Shown piece after piece: positions 41,943 through 49,820 of a stretch of DNA of 59,535 nucleotides; the first letter of the stretch is position 1, and every line of letters begins with the position of its first letter. The notes under the pieces were generated by a model that made no database searches, was not told the DNA's origin, and worked only from the letters and a program-made list of their open reading frames with translations. Both the position numbers and the translations under genes were made by a program. Origin of the DNA: Acidobacteriaceae bacterium (lineage in GTDB: Bacteria > Acidobacteriota > Terriglobia > Terriglobales > Acidobacteriaceae). The stretch spans positions 1-59,535 of the forward strand of contig PLIO01000268.1 of NCBI GenBank assembly GCA_003140075.1, read 5' to 3'.

Positions 41943-42298
41943 ATGCGGACTCGCCTGCCAGCCAGTTCCGGTGGTCAGATATCCGGATCAAGAAAAACAT
42001 CAGATCGATCCAGTAAAATCTCTGGAATCAGCAAGTTAGCGAATTTCTGATCTGCCTGATCTGGCTAAAATCTTGAAAGCAAATAACTTGCCCGCAAAAT
42101 ATTCCGTTCAAAGGACTTATGCGGACCCGCCTGATCGAAATGCTGTGGAATCGATGGTCCGGGCCGTAAAATATTGCATTTGCGTGGGTTAGCTCATTGC
42201 TATTTAGATGTCAAAGATCAGATGCGTAGAGAAATAGGATTGCAGGGTAGAGGAGCGAAGTCAAGAGAATTTTAGCGAATCTGCCGCTGATCATGCAC
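41943..42298. other. Non-coding region carrying a dispersed repeat copy
   Basis: About 355 bases between the ABC exporter and the TIR-like gene. No gene is seen. Nearly all of it is copy B of the dispersed element annotated at 41985-42263. Confidence 0.6.
41985..42263 (+). repeat. Dispersed ~270-bp element, copy B
   Basis: This copy matches the reverse complement of 27601-27880 over its whole length, with small gaps. The copies share the order of blocks from GATCAAGAAAAA at the left to GCGAAGTCAA/TCGAAGTCAA at the right. Both are AT-richer than the neighbouring genes and neither has a long open frame. It lies directly beside the 3' end of the TIR-like gene. Confidence 0.85.
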
Positions 42299-42901
42299 TC
42301 AATCCGACCCCAAATGCTTGGTCCGCAAACCCGCCGCCGCCACGCAGAGGTCTGAAAACACCCTCGCCGTGAATATCGACTGCGCCCCCGTATTCTTCAG
42401 GATTCCCGGACAGTCCCGGCGCAGTTCGCGATACATCTTCATCATCTGGGGAATTGTAGGTTGCGTTCCCCGAGACACGAACGCGTTGCAGATTTCCCTC
42501 ATTACGCCACGCACAGTTCCCCCGTGAATGTAGGGATCGGTCCCGTCCAAGTCGCTCAAAGACTTATTCAAACGACGCCTCACGGACTCGAAAACAAACC
42601 ACTTATGCCGCGGATTCGCTTGAGCCCAGGCCACCGCCAGGCCGAGTTCAAACGGCATGTTGAAACGAGGCGTGCGTGGCGCATGTCGATCCAGTTGCAC
42701 TCGTGAGAGATCGTGAATCGAATAGGCGCAACTTTCGATGAGGCTGGCGATGCGGTCGAGTCGCCGATTGCCCGTGATTCCGAGCGTGGCTCGGGGCAGG
42801 AAGCTTATGGCACTCAGCGCCGTGATGTAGGCGAGGTACAGCCGGGTGAACTGCGGGTCGTACGGGATGTTGAGAAAAACGGCTTCTTTGGTTTTCGGCA
42901 T
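42299..42901 (-). CDS. TIR/nucleoside-deoxyribosyltransferase-like protein of unknown function
   Basis: The 200-residue protein begins EAVFLNIPYDPQFTRLYLAY, then RRLDRIASLIESCAYSIHDL and RFNMPFELGLAVAWA. The order of a strand with NIPYD, an SCAYSIHDLS segment and NMPFELGLA with Glu85 parallels the I-x-D-L...N-x-x-x-E-L-G-x-A pattern of TIR-like and nucleoside 2-deoxyribosyltransferase-like domains, where the Glu contacts or attacks a nucleotide ribose. The rest (LSDLDGTDPYIHGGTVRGVM; TPRFNM) is specific to this family, which I recall only as hypothetical proteins. A 68-residue HTH gene lies 42 bases upstream in the same orientation, forming a likely two-gene unit. NADase or nucleotide-hydrolase activity is a hypothesis. 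Confidence 0.6.
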   Translation of the reverse strand: MPKTKEAVFLNIPYDPQFTRLYLAYITALSAISFLPRATLGITGNRRLDRIASLIESCAYSIHDLSRVQLDRHAPRTPRFNMPFELGLAVAWAQANPRHKWFVFESVRRRLNKSLSDLDGTDPYIHGGTVRGVMREICNAFVSRGTQPTIPQMMKMYRELRRDCPGILKNTGAQSIFTARVFSDLCVAAAGLRTKHLGSD

Positions 42902-42943
42902 GGCGACAGAATGGTCACCAGGGCGCTGAATCGTGAGAACCTG

Positions 42944-43150
42944 CTACCTCGTCGACGTCTTCGCTCTGCGGGATGATGTCTTTACCACGCGGGCCTGCCT
43001 CTTCGGGGATGCCGTGCTGACAATCCGTCCGTCAAAATCAACACCGACCAGCGCAAGGATTTTCCGCGCTCTGGCTGGCGGAACTCCGAGGCGCTTGGCA
43101 GTCTCTCGGAGGGAGAGCGGCTTGAAATCGAGCTTAACGGGGCGTCGCAT
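42944..43150 (-). CDS. Small HTH protein upstream of the TIR-like gene
   Basis: From ATG 43150 (AGGAAG five bases upstream) the product is 68 residues. LSLRETAKRLGVPPARARKI is a classic helix-turn-helix (residues about 12-31), followed by a short strand (VDFDGRIVS) and a very basic C-terminus (KRQARVVKTSSRRAKTSTR) that could contact DNA or RNA. It is probably the regulator of, or a subunit with, the TIR-like protein encoded next. It is divergent from lpxB. Confidence 0.7.
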   Translation of the reverse strand: MRRPVKLDFKPLSLRETAKRLGVPPARARKILALVGVDFDGRIVSTASPKRQARVVKTSSRRAKTSTR

Positions 43151-43194
43151 CGAACTTCCTTTCAACTTCTTTTTATTTTATCACGCTCGTTCGG

Positions 43195-44541
43195 GTGGCT
43201 TTCATGGGAAATGATTTTCCATCGAGTATTCGCGACGTGCTCCGGCCTTACAATGCTCTCTTGCGAATCCTGATCTCAGCCGGCGAAGCTTCCGGGGAAA
43301 TGTACGGGGCACAGCTCATTGAAGCTCTCCGGCGGGCTGCTGTTGGGGAGACTGTCGAGCTTCGCTCGACCGGACAGCCGGGGGCGGCTGTCCCCACATG
43401 TGCATCTCAGCCCACACCTGTATCTCAGCCCACACAATTCTCATTGGAGTTTTTCGGCGTTGGCGGAGAGCGCATGCGGGCCACCGGCTGCGACACTGTC
43501 GTCGACGCGAAAGACCTCTCTGTCGTCGGCATCACGGAAATTCTCAGCCATCTGCCAAAGATCTACCGTCTGTACCGGCATCTGATTGCCGAGGCTGATA
43601 GGCGCAAGCCCGATCTCGCCATCGTGATCGACTCGCCCGCCTTCAACTGGCGGGTGGCGCGGCAGATGAAGAAGCGCGGCATTCCGGTGGTTTACTATGT
43701 CGCGCCGCAGTTCTGGGCGTGGCGGCAGCGACGGGTGCGGTTGCTACGCGACTACATCGATAAGGCGCTGGTCATTTTTCCATTTGAAGAAAAGTTCTAC
43801 TGCGACCGCGGAGTGGATGCGACCTTCGTCGGCCATCCCCTGGCCGACTTGCCGCAGCCAACCATCGAGCGCAGCGACTACGCCGCGCAATTTCGTCTCG
43901 ATTCCACAAAGCATTGGATCACGCTGATGCCCGGCAGCCGCGTGAAGGAAGTGCGGATGAACCTGCCGACTATTCTTGAGGCGGCCGCGCAGCTGGGTTC
44001 CGATTATGATTTTCTGCTGCCGGTCGCGCCCACGCTCGATCGCGGCTTCCTGCAGAGCCTGATTGCTGGCCAGAGAATCACTCTCGTTCCTGAATCCCTG
44101 CCGGCGCTGTGGCATTCGCGGGCCGGCATTGTGGCCAGCGGAACTGCGACCGTGGAAGCGGCCATGATGCGCACTCCGTTTGTGATGGTCTACCGCGTTT
44201 CGCGGCTCACTTATCTGCTCGGCAAGCCGCGAGTGAAAGTGCCACGCTTTGCCATGGTGAATCTGATTGCGGGAGAGGAAGTCGTGCCGGAGCTGGTGCA
44301 GCACGACTTCTCGGCGTCGAACGTGGTGGCGGAAATCAATAAAATCCTGCCGGAGGGCGAGGCGCGCGAGCGCATAGCAGAGGGCTTAACCCGCGTGAAG
44401 ACGCTGCTGCGCCCTCCCGGAAGCGGCGTTGCAAGGCCAGTTCTGCGCCCGGCAGACCGCGCTGCAGAAATCATCCTAACGCTGCTGCTGTCCAGAGCAT
44501 CTCGCAAGAGCCTGGAGCAACGCACGCCCCTCAGGGGCTAA
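43195..44541 (+). CDS. lpxB: Lipid-A-disaccharide synthase with a repeat-derived insertion
   Basis: The GT19 enzyme shows LRILISAGEASGEMYGAQL, FFGVGGERMRATGCDTVVDA, LSVVGITEILSHLPKIYRLY, DSPAFNWRVARQMKKRGIPV, YYVAPQFWAWRQRRVR and LMPGSRVKEV. It joins UDP-diacylglucosamine and lipid X in lipid A synthesis. The start is not settled: GTG 43195 and ATG 43204 add residues beyond the homologue start, while TTG 43261 gives the usual LRILISAGE N-terminus. Residues about 51-82 are an insertion encoded by palindromic repeat DNA (see 43354-43436), placed before the FFGVGG strand. Confidence 0.92.
   Translation: MAFMGNDFPSSIRDVLRPYNALLRILISAGEASGEMYGAQLIEALRRAAVGETVELRSTGQPGAAVPTCASQPTPVSQPTQFSLEFFGVGGERMRATGCDTVVDAKDLSVVGITEILSHLPKIYRLYRHLIAEADRRKPDLAIVIDSPAFNWRVARQMKKRGIPVVYYVAPQFWAWRQRRVRLLRDYIDKALVIFPFEEKFYCDRGVDATFVGHPLADLPQPTIERSDYAAQFRLDSTKHWITLMPGSRVKEVRMNLPTILEAAAQLGSDYDFLLPVAPTLDRGFLQSLIAGQRITLVPESLPALWHSRAGIVASGTATVEAAMMRTPFVMVYRVSRLTYLLGKPRVKVPRFAMVNLIAGEEVVPELVQHDFSASNVVAEINKILPEGEARERIAEGLTRVKTLLRPPGSGVARPVLRPADRAAEIILTLLLSRASRKSLEQRTPLRG
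43354..43436. repeat. Palindromic and tandem repeat inside lpxB
   Basis: The insertion holds two hairpins, GTCGAG-CTTCG-CTCGAC... and GGACAGCC-GGGGGC-GGCTGTCC, followed by two 18-bp tandem units (43401-43418 and 43419-43436) that differ at four positions or fewer. It is in frame and is translated as a Ser-Gln-Pro-Thr-rich loop. Confidence 0.8.
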
Positions 44542-44567
44542 AGCCCGCGTCTTTAGCGGCCTTGTCG

Positions 44568-44730
44568 ACACGGCTGAAGAGGTTGCGGAAAAAGTCCTTC
44601 GCGGGTCGAATAATTGATCCGGCGGCTGAAGCCGCTGTTGATTTTATTGGGCTTTTGCGGCGCGACTGGAAGTCGCGCCCTTTCAAAGCGGCTGCGAATC
44701 GAGTTTTTCCGCAGCCTCTGAAGCCGTGCC
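44568..44730. repeat. Large inverted repeat with nested hairpins
   Basis: Outer arms of about 28 bp (44568-44595 and 44702-44730) are near-complements, including GAGGTTGCGGAAAAA versus TTTTTCCGCAGCCTC. Nested inside are GCGGCTGAAGCCGC and a perfect 9-bp stem with 3-base loop, GGCGCGACT-GGA-AGTCGCGCC (44659-44679). It resembles a composite REP/BIME element. Confidence 0.85.
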
Positions 44731-44752
44731 CTTCCCAAACCGATTTGTCGTG

Positions 44753-44787
44753 GCTAAGAGCTAGGAGCTAAAAGCTAGAAGCTGCTC
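44753..44787. repeat. AGCTAGA-type heptad array
   Basis: GCTAAGA GCTAGGA GCTAAAA GCTAGAA GCTGCTC has an exact 7-bp period. It is single-armed and lies about 50 bases before the M1-like gene. Confidence 0.75.
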
Positions 44788-44838
44788 TCTAAACCTTGTG
44801 CTCCCAGCATCTTTTAGAGGAGAATCTTCATCATAGGA

Positions 44839-46893
44839 ATGGTTAGGCCCATTTCCGGGAGACTCTCCTTAATGCAGATTCGTTTTCGGCGCGCCCCGAG
44901 CGTCCTGTCGGGTTCCCTCGCCCTGCTGCTATTGGTTTTCGTCGCGATGCCATCGCGGGCCGCGGAGAAGATTCGCCTGCGCGTCGACGACTACCAGATC
45001 GAAGCCGAGTTGACGCCGCATCTGCACCAGATTTCGGCGCGGGCGAAGGTAAAGTTCACGGCGCTTCAGGACCTGAACACGGCCATCTTCGAACTGCATA
45101 ACGGCCTACGGGTGACGCGGGTGCTCGACGACCAGAACCAGCCGCTATCCGCCGAGCGGGTTACGCAGGATTCGACCATACGCGTGCCGCTTCCGGCTGG
45201 CCTGGCGAAAGACGCATCCACCACGCTCACCTTCGAATACGAAGGCGAGATCGAAAGCGCGGACGACAGCCCCGTGCCCGGCCTGAAACTCGCTTCCATT
45301 GGCGACGACACCAGCTATCTGCTCTACTCCGGACGGTGGTTCCCGGTGAGCGGATACGGGCTCAACCGGTTCACGTCGACTATTAGCGTTACTGTCCCCT
45401 CGCACATGCTGGTGATCGGAAGCGGAAAAACGACGGTTACTGACAATCCGCCGTCGAATAAGCCTAATTCCAACGGCCTTCCCACCAAGACGTTTACCTT
45501 CGTTTATTCCAAGCCGAGTTTCCCCGGCACCATTGTTGCCGGCATTTTCCAGGAATATAAGAGCGACGAAGCCGGCATGGACCTGCACGTCTTCTTCAAA
45601 CCCGACCACCAGAAGTTGGCTCCCGAGTACACCACGACGGCGATTCAGGAATTCACTTACTTCATCACGCTGTACGGCACACCTCTTTCGCAAAGGCTCA
45701 ACGTGGTGGAACTGCCGGGCGACACGGTTCCTTACGCGTGGGCACCGGAAATGGCGGCTCTTGCCGGCCATTCCATTACGGAGAAAACGAATTACCGTCT
45801 GCTGGCGAATGCCATCGCGCATCAGTGGTGGGGGGTGTCTGTTAGTCCCGCTACGAAGGACGACTGGTGGTTGACCGATGGATTTTCGCGCTACTCCGAG
45901 GCGATGTACGTGGAAAGCGCAGCCGGGTCTGCGGGTCTGGAAGAGGCGATCAAGGACATGTCGGTGGGAGCGCTGGCTTATGACAACATTCCGCTCTCCA
46001 GCGCCAGCAAACTCGATCCGTTTTCCACCGAGTTTCAGTCGCTGGTCACCGACAAAGGCGCGATGATCCTGCACATGCTGCGCTGGGTGCTGGGCGAAGA
46101 CAAGTATCTGAAGACCATGCGCGAGTTCGCGGAAACCTACGCGGGCAAATCGGCCACCATGGACGAGTTCCGCGCGATCGCCGAAAAATATTACGGCGAG
46201 CAGCTCACCTGGTTCTTTTCCCAGTGGCTGGATTCCACCGGAGCGCCTGAATTCAAACTGAAATATACGACCTACCGGCTGGGCAGCAACAAAGGCTTTC
46301 GCGTTACCGGCGAGATTTCCCAGGATCTGGATTTGTTCCGCATGCCCGTTGACGTACGGATTGATACCGACGGCAAAACGGAAAATAAGAAGATCGATGT
46401 TGTAGGGACGAACTCAGCTTTTATCATTGAGACCTTTGGACGGCCGCGGCGGATTTCCATCGATCCCGACCACCACGTGCTGACGAACTCCTCGGATGTG
46501 AAGCTGCGTTCGTCGATTCTGCGCGGCCAGGCTTTGCAGCAGCAGGGCGATCTCTCCGGTGCGCTCGCGGAGTTCAACAAGGCGCTCGACCAGAATAAGA
46601 ACAGTTCCCTGGCGCATTACCGCGTGGCGGAGATTTTCTTCCTGCAGAGAAACTACCAGTCCTCGGCCAACTCCTACCGCGCTTCCATTAACGGTGACGG
46701 CGATCCGCGATGGACTGAAGTCTGGAGCCATATCCAACTGGGCAAGATCTTCGACATTACTGGCCAGCGCGAGCGCGCCATCAACGAATACCGGCAGGCG
46801 ATCCAGACCAATGACGATACGTTTGCCGCTCTGGAAGAAGCGCGCAGGTATATGCAGAAAGCATACGAGCGGCCGAAAAACAAAGAGCAATGA
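44839..46893 (+). CDS. M1 aminopeptidase-like protein with lost zinc site, fused to TPR repeats
   Basis: The 684-residue protein has a signal peptide (SGSLALLLLVFVAMPSRAAE), an M1-type N-terminal beta domain, a catalytic-like domain and C-terminal TPRs (LRGQALQQQGDLSGALAEFN; LGKIFDITGQRERAINEYRQ). The zinc site is destroyed: HExxH reads NAIAH (324-328) and the downstream Glu, 19 residues after the last His, is Asp347 (LTDGFSRY). AHQWWG and the surrounding fold are kept. It is therefore probably a non-catalytic periplasmic binding or scaffold protein. ATG 44872 is an alternative start that fits the signal peptide well. Confidence 0.85.
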   Translation: MVRPISGRLSLMQIRFRRAPSVLSGSLALLLLVFVAMPSRAAEKIRLRVDDYQIEAELTPHLHQISARAKVKFTALQDLNTAIFELHNGLRVTRVLDDQNQPLSAERVTQDSTIRVPLPAGLAKDASTTLTFEYEGEIESADDSPVPGLKLASIGDDTSYLLYSGRWFPVSGYGLNRFTSTISVTVPSHMLVIGSGKTTVTDNPPSNKPNSNGLPTKTFTFVYSKPSFPGTIVAGIFQEYKSDEAGMDLHVFFKPDHQKLAPEYTTTAIQEFTYFITLYGTPLSQRLNVVELPGDTVPYAWAPEMAALAGHSITEKTNYRLLANAIAHQWWGVSVSPATKDDWWLTDGFSRYSEAMYVESAAGSAGLEEAIKDMSVGALAYDNIPLSSASKLDPFSTEFQSLVTDKGAMILHMLRWVLGEDKYLKTMREFAETYAGKSATMDEFRAIAEKYYGEQLTWFFSQWLDSTGAPEFKLKYTTYRLGSNKGFRVTGEISQDLDLFRMPVDVRIDTDGKTENKKIDVVGTNSAFIIETFGRPRRISIDPDHHVLTNSSDVKLRSSILRGQALQQQGDLSGALAEFNKALDQNKNSSLAHYRVAEIFFLQRNYQSSANSYRASINGDGDPRWTEVWSHIQLGKIFDITGQRERAINEYRQAIQTNDDTFAALEEARRYMQKAYERPKNKEQ

Positions 46894-46919
46894 ACGGCAG
46901 AGTTTGGGGTAGAGACCGT

Positions 46920-47810
46920 TCAGGCGTTGCTTGTGACGTTTCCCAAAGCTCTAGACTTCTTTTCCCGCGGTGGGCGGAACTGCAGGATTTCGCCATGCAG
47001 AACCTCGCGACGGTGCGCCACGATTGCAGGCACAACGGATTGCCCCATGATCCCGCGCTGCCAGCGAATGTATGCCGTGAGTGAAGCCTGCTCGACCCGG
47101 CCATGAGCTTCCGCGGAAGGCTCGAACTGTACTTTTTGCAGCGCGTCTTTTTGCGGCATTTCACGGGGTGGCGGAAGCAGTTTCGCCCGACCATCCTGCG
47201 GGCGACCACCGAGGATGCCGCTTGCACCGCGTAATCGCTGGATGCGTGCGACAGCTCGGTCGATTACGCGGGAGAACTCAGACCCCTCATCGGATTCGCG
47301 ACCCTCCCGCAAGCGCACCCTGGCATCACGAACCCTAAACCAGGTGCGATTTCGATTGGACTCCTTTGGACAGCCGAGCCGCAGCACTTCACAGAGATGA
47401 GCGTTGACCGCAAGTTCTTTCTTGCGAGATCTGGCGGCGGATTTCCGCGCGTCGCCCCGCTTGCGACCGACATACCGGACGAATGAAGTTTCTTCGATCC
47501 GCCCGTGAACTCCGGCCTCCTCGAAAGCCTCAAGCGCCGCGGCCTGGGCATGGGACAATCCCGGTTCAGCGCTACCCTTGGGAAAAGTCCAGCGACCGCT
47601 GCCACGGGTCCGAACCAGCAGGAACTCGATGTCACCGTTGCGTACCCGGTAGCAAACCGCGGCGACCTGTTCGCATTCGCGCAACTTGCCAAGTTGCGAC
47701 AGCCGAACAAACCGGCCAGATGGCGGATGTATCCGAGTTGGCGGCTCGACGGCCGGCAAGCGCTTATTTCGAGGGTTCCTGATGTTGGCACTCATCGCAA
47801 CAGAGTGCAC
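46920..47810 (-). CDS. Nudix hydrolase (DIPP-like) with a long C-terminal extension
   Basis: The 296-residue protein has RWTFPKGSAEPGLSHAQAAA leading into EAFEEAGVHGRI, a Nudix box from Gly79 to Val101. The two catalytic-type Glu (97, 98) and Glu94 are kept, but Glu85 and Arg93 of the consensus GX5EX7REUXEEXGU are both Leu; the KG...EAFEEAGV form resembles diphosphoinositol/Ap4A-type Nudix enzymes. About 150 residues after the fold are rich in Arg and Gln and match nothing I know. ATG 47795 is an alternative start. It converges with the M1-like gene. Confidence 0.75.
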   Translation of the reverse strand: MHSVAMSANIRNPRNKRLPAVEPPTRIHPPSGRFVRLSQLGKLRECEQVAAVCYRVRNGDIEFLLVRTRGSGRWTFPKGSAEPGLSHAQAAALEAFEEAGVHGRIEETSFVRYVGRKRGDARKSAARSRKKELAVNAHLCEVLRLGCPKESNRNRTWFRVRDARVRLREGRESDEGSEFSRVIDRAVARIQRLRGASGILGGRPQDGRAKLLPPPREMPQKDALQKVQFEPSAEAHGRVEQASLTAYIRWQRGIMGQSVVPAIVAHRREVLHGEILQFRPPREKKSRALGNVTSNA

Positions 47811-47983
47811 CTTGCCCGCCGCCTCTGGCTAGAGCACAACTTGGTTCTCGATCAAAGAATTTGCATATTAACTCCGCCCCCATCGCGCCGGAATCTGCCT
47901 ACATACTTGTATCGCCTTACCAGGAACGACCAGTATTTATCTCTACGGGCTGCCATCCGTGCGGGGAGAGATCCTTGGAAAAC

Positions 47984-48322
47984 ATGCACTGTCTTCGCTG
48001 TAATCGCGAGCTTGAGGCTGGACATAAATCCGTGGCGCTGTACATGTTCGCGCAAACGGTAGGAATAAAGCCGCGCCAGAAGTCGACGGCTCATCGCATT
48101 TCCTTTTGCCCCCAGTGCTCGGTGTCTCTGGCTATGGGACCTCCGCCGGAAGGCGCTCTGAACCTGGCGGCGTGGGACATGATCCGCGACCTGGTAGGAT
48201 CAGACCCGGCGCTAAACCAGGCGGCATGGGAAAGTCTTAACGGAATCTCAGGACTACTGACGGCAACCGGTACCGACGGCACCCACCGCCCAGCGCGAGC
48301 CGAAGGGTATTTCGAATTCTGA
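47984..48322 (+). CDS. Hypothetical zinc-ribbon-like protein
   Basis: From ATG 47984 the product is 112 residues. CLRCNREL near the start and FCPQCSVSLAMG about 40 residues later supply two CX2C pairs, enough for one zinc ribbon. The rest is helical (LNLAAWDMIRDLVGSDPALN) with a Gly/Thr-rich end. No partner or domain name can be given. A longer in-frame start (47861) reads through a non-homologous leader and is less likely. Confidence 0.6.
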   Translation: MHCLRCNRELEAGHKSVALYMFAQTVGIKPRQKSTAHRISFCPQCSVSLAMGPPPEGALNLAAWDMIRDLVGSDPALNQAAWESLNGISGLLTATGTDGTHRPARAEGYFEF

Positions 48323-48525
48323 CAAGGCCAATCGGAACGCATCTCTGGCAAAATCGCGCTCGTCCCAATCATGATTCCGGCTAACCTTTTTCGTCTTCTC
48401 CTGGTCTAAGTAAACAACGACAGCAGGGGGAACTTTGTCGGCCCCAGCTGCGTATTACTGATCAGATGCTTAAGCGGAAAGCGGTCGGGCGGGATTGAGA
48501 CCCCTCGCCTGAGCGTTGCCCGGAA

Positions 48526-48554
48526 CCCCTACGCACCTCCCGGAGGCGTGGGGG
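48526..48554 (+). promoter_or_regulatory. Leader hairpin before the first MacB-like permease
   Basis: CCCCTACGC (48526-48534) pairs with GCGTGGGGG (48546-48554), with CCTCC and GGAGG in the loop region also able to pair. It ends 10 bases before the ATG and encloses the only GGAGG, so it may limit translation initiation. Confidence 0.4.
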
Positions 48555-48564
48555 TGTATCCCTA

Positions 48565-49812
48565 ATGCGAATCCTTCTCGACATCGTGCGGCAGTCGCTC
48601 TCCACTCTGTGGGCGCACAAGCTGCGCTCGTTCCTCACTATGTTCGGGATCGCATGGGGTGTAGGTTCGCTGCTGCTTCTGGTAGGACTGGGAGAAGGCT
48701 TCCGCAGCGGCCAGGAAAAAAATATGGCCGAACTCGGGCAAGACATCATGTTTGTCTTTCCGGGCCGCATTCCGGCTGTGGTGGGCAGTTACGCCTCAGG
48801 ACAACCCTACTACCTGACCTATGGCGACTATTTCGCCATTCGCGATCAGTCCAGACTTCTGCGTGCGGTGTCTCCGGTACTGGAACGTGACGACATCCGC
48901 GCCGTCAGTGATTACGGGTCCACCAACGGGCAGGTCTTCGGCGTGGTTCCCGAGTACAGCGATATTCGCAACATGCCGATCGAACCGGGACGCTGGTTTA
49001 ACGACCAAGACAACTCCCAGCATCGCCGCGTGGCAGTCGTGGGGTGGGAACTGCTGAAGAATATGTTTCCCGGACAGCCCGCCGTGGGCAGCACCATTCT
49101 GCTGAACGACATGGACTTCAAGGTGATTGGAGTCATCCCGAAGATCGGCAAGGAGGGCGAGAACGGCACCAACCACCGCATCTTCGTGCCCTTCGACACC
49201 ATGCGCATGCTTTTCCCGCTTACCTTGCAGAACTCGGAGAACGCTATTTCGTTCCTCAACTACCGGCCCATAAAAAAGGAGCTGCACGTCGAAGCCAAGA
49301 ATGAAGTTCACGCCATCATTGCGCGGCGCCATGGTTTCGATGCCAGTATTGACGACGCGTTTCAGGACTGGGACACCATCGATGGCGCCATCCGCGTGGG
49401 AAAGATTTTTGACGCAATGGATTGGTTCCTGGGCGTGGTTGGAGTTGTGACGTTGGGTCTGGGAGCGATCGGCATCATTAACATCATGCTGGTCTCAGTA
49501 ACCGAGCGGACCCGTGAAATTGGTCTGCGCAAGGCTTTGGGCGCGACGCACCGCAACATTATGACGCAGTTTTTTGTCGAGGGCGCATTTCTCACCGCGT
49601 TTAGCGGCGGTATCGGGCTGGCGATTACGGCGGCGTTTGTTGCGCTACTGGCGCAGTTGCCTTCGCCGGAGGGATTCGACACACCGCGCATCGTGCCGGC
49701 TTCCGCCGTGGTTGCCATTCTGTCGCTATCGCTGGCGGGGATTGTCGCCGGTCTTTACCCCGCACGCAAAGCGGCGCTGCTTCCTCCGGTGGAAGCGCTG
49801 CGGCAGGAGTAG
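48565..49812 (+). CDS. MacB-like ABC transporter permease (first of two)
   Basis: The 415-residue protein has the MacB/FtsX architecture: an N-terminal helix (LRSFLTMFGIAWGVGSLLLL), a periplasmic MacB_PCD domain (about 60-270) and three C-terminal helices (FLGVVGVVTLGLGAIGIINI; FFVEGAFLTAFSGGIGLAIT; AILSLSLAGIVAGLYPARKA), with the TERTREIGLRKALGAT motif. There is no ATPase domain, so a separate ATPase is needed; none adjoins. It is followed by a second permease, suggesting a heterodimeric macrolide/peptide-type exporter. An adaptor is encoded at 1534. Confidence 0.9.
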   Translation: MRILLDIVRQSLSTLWAHKLRSFLTMFGIAWGVGSLLLLVGLGEGFRSGQEKNMAELGQDIMFVFPGRIPAVVGSYASGQPYYLTYGDYFAIRDQSRLLRAVSPVLERDDIRAVSDYGSTNGQVFGVVPEYSDIRNMPIEPGRWFNDQDNSQHRRVAVVGWELLKNMFPGQPAVGSTILLNDMDFKVIGVIPKIGKEGENGTNHRIFVPFDTMRMLFPLTLQNSENAISFLNYRPIKKELHVEAKNEVHAIIARRHGFDASIDDAFQDWDTIDGAIRVGKIFDAMDWFLGVVGVVTLGLGAIGIINIMLVSVTERTREIGLRKALGATHRNIMTQFFVEGAFLTAFSGGIGLAITAAFVALLAQLPSPEGFDTPRIVPASAVVAILSLSLAGIVAGLYPARKAALLPPVEALRQE

Positions 49813-49820
49813 GAAAAATG

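Larger units (their letters stand above)
44542..44838. other. Repeat-filled spacer between lpxB and the M1-like gene
   Basis: Nearly 300 bases with no gene. It contains the palindromic element at 44568-44730 and the heptad array at 44753-44787; short frames across it are products of the repeats. Confidence 0.6.
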
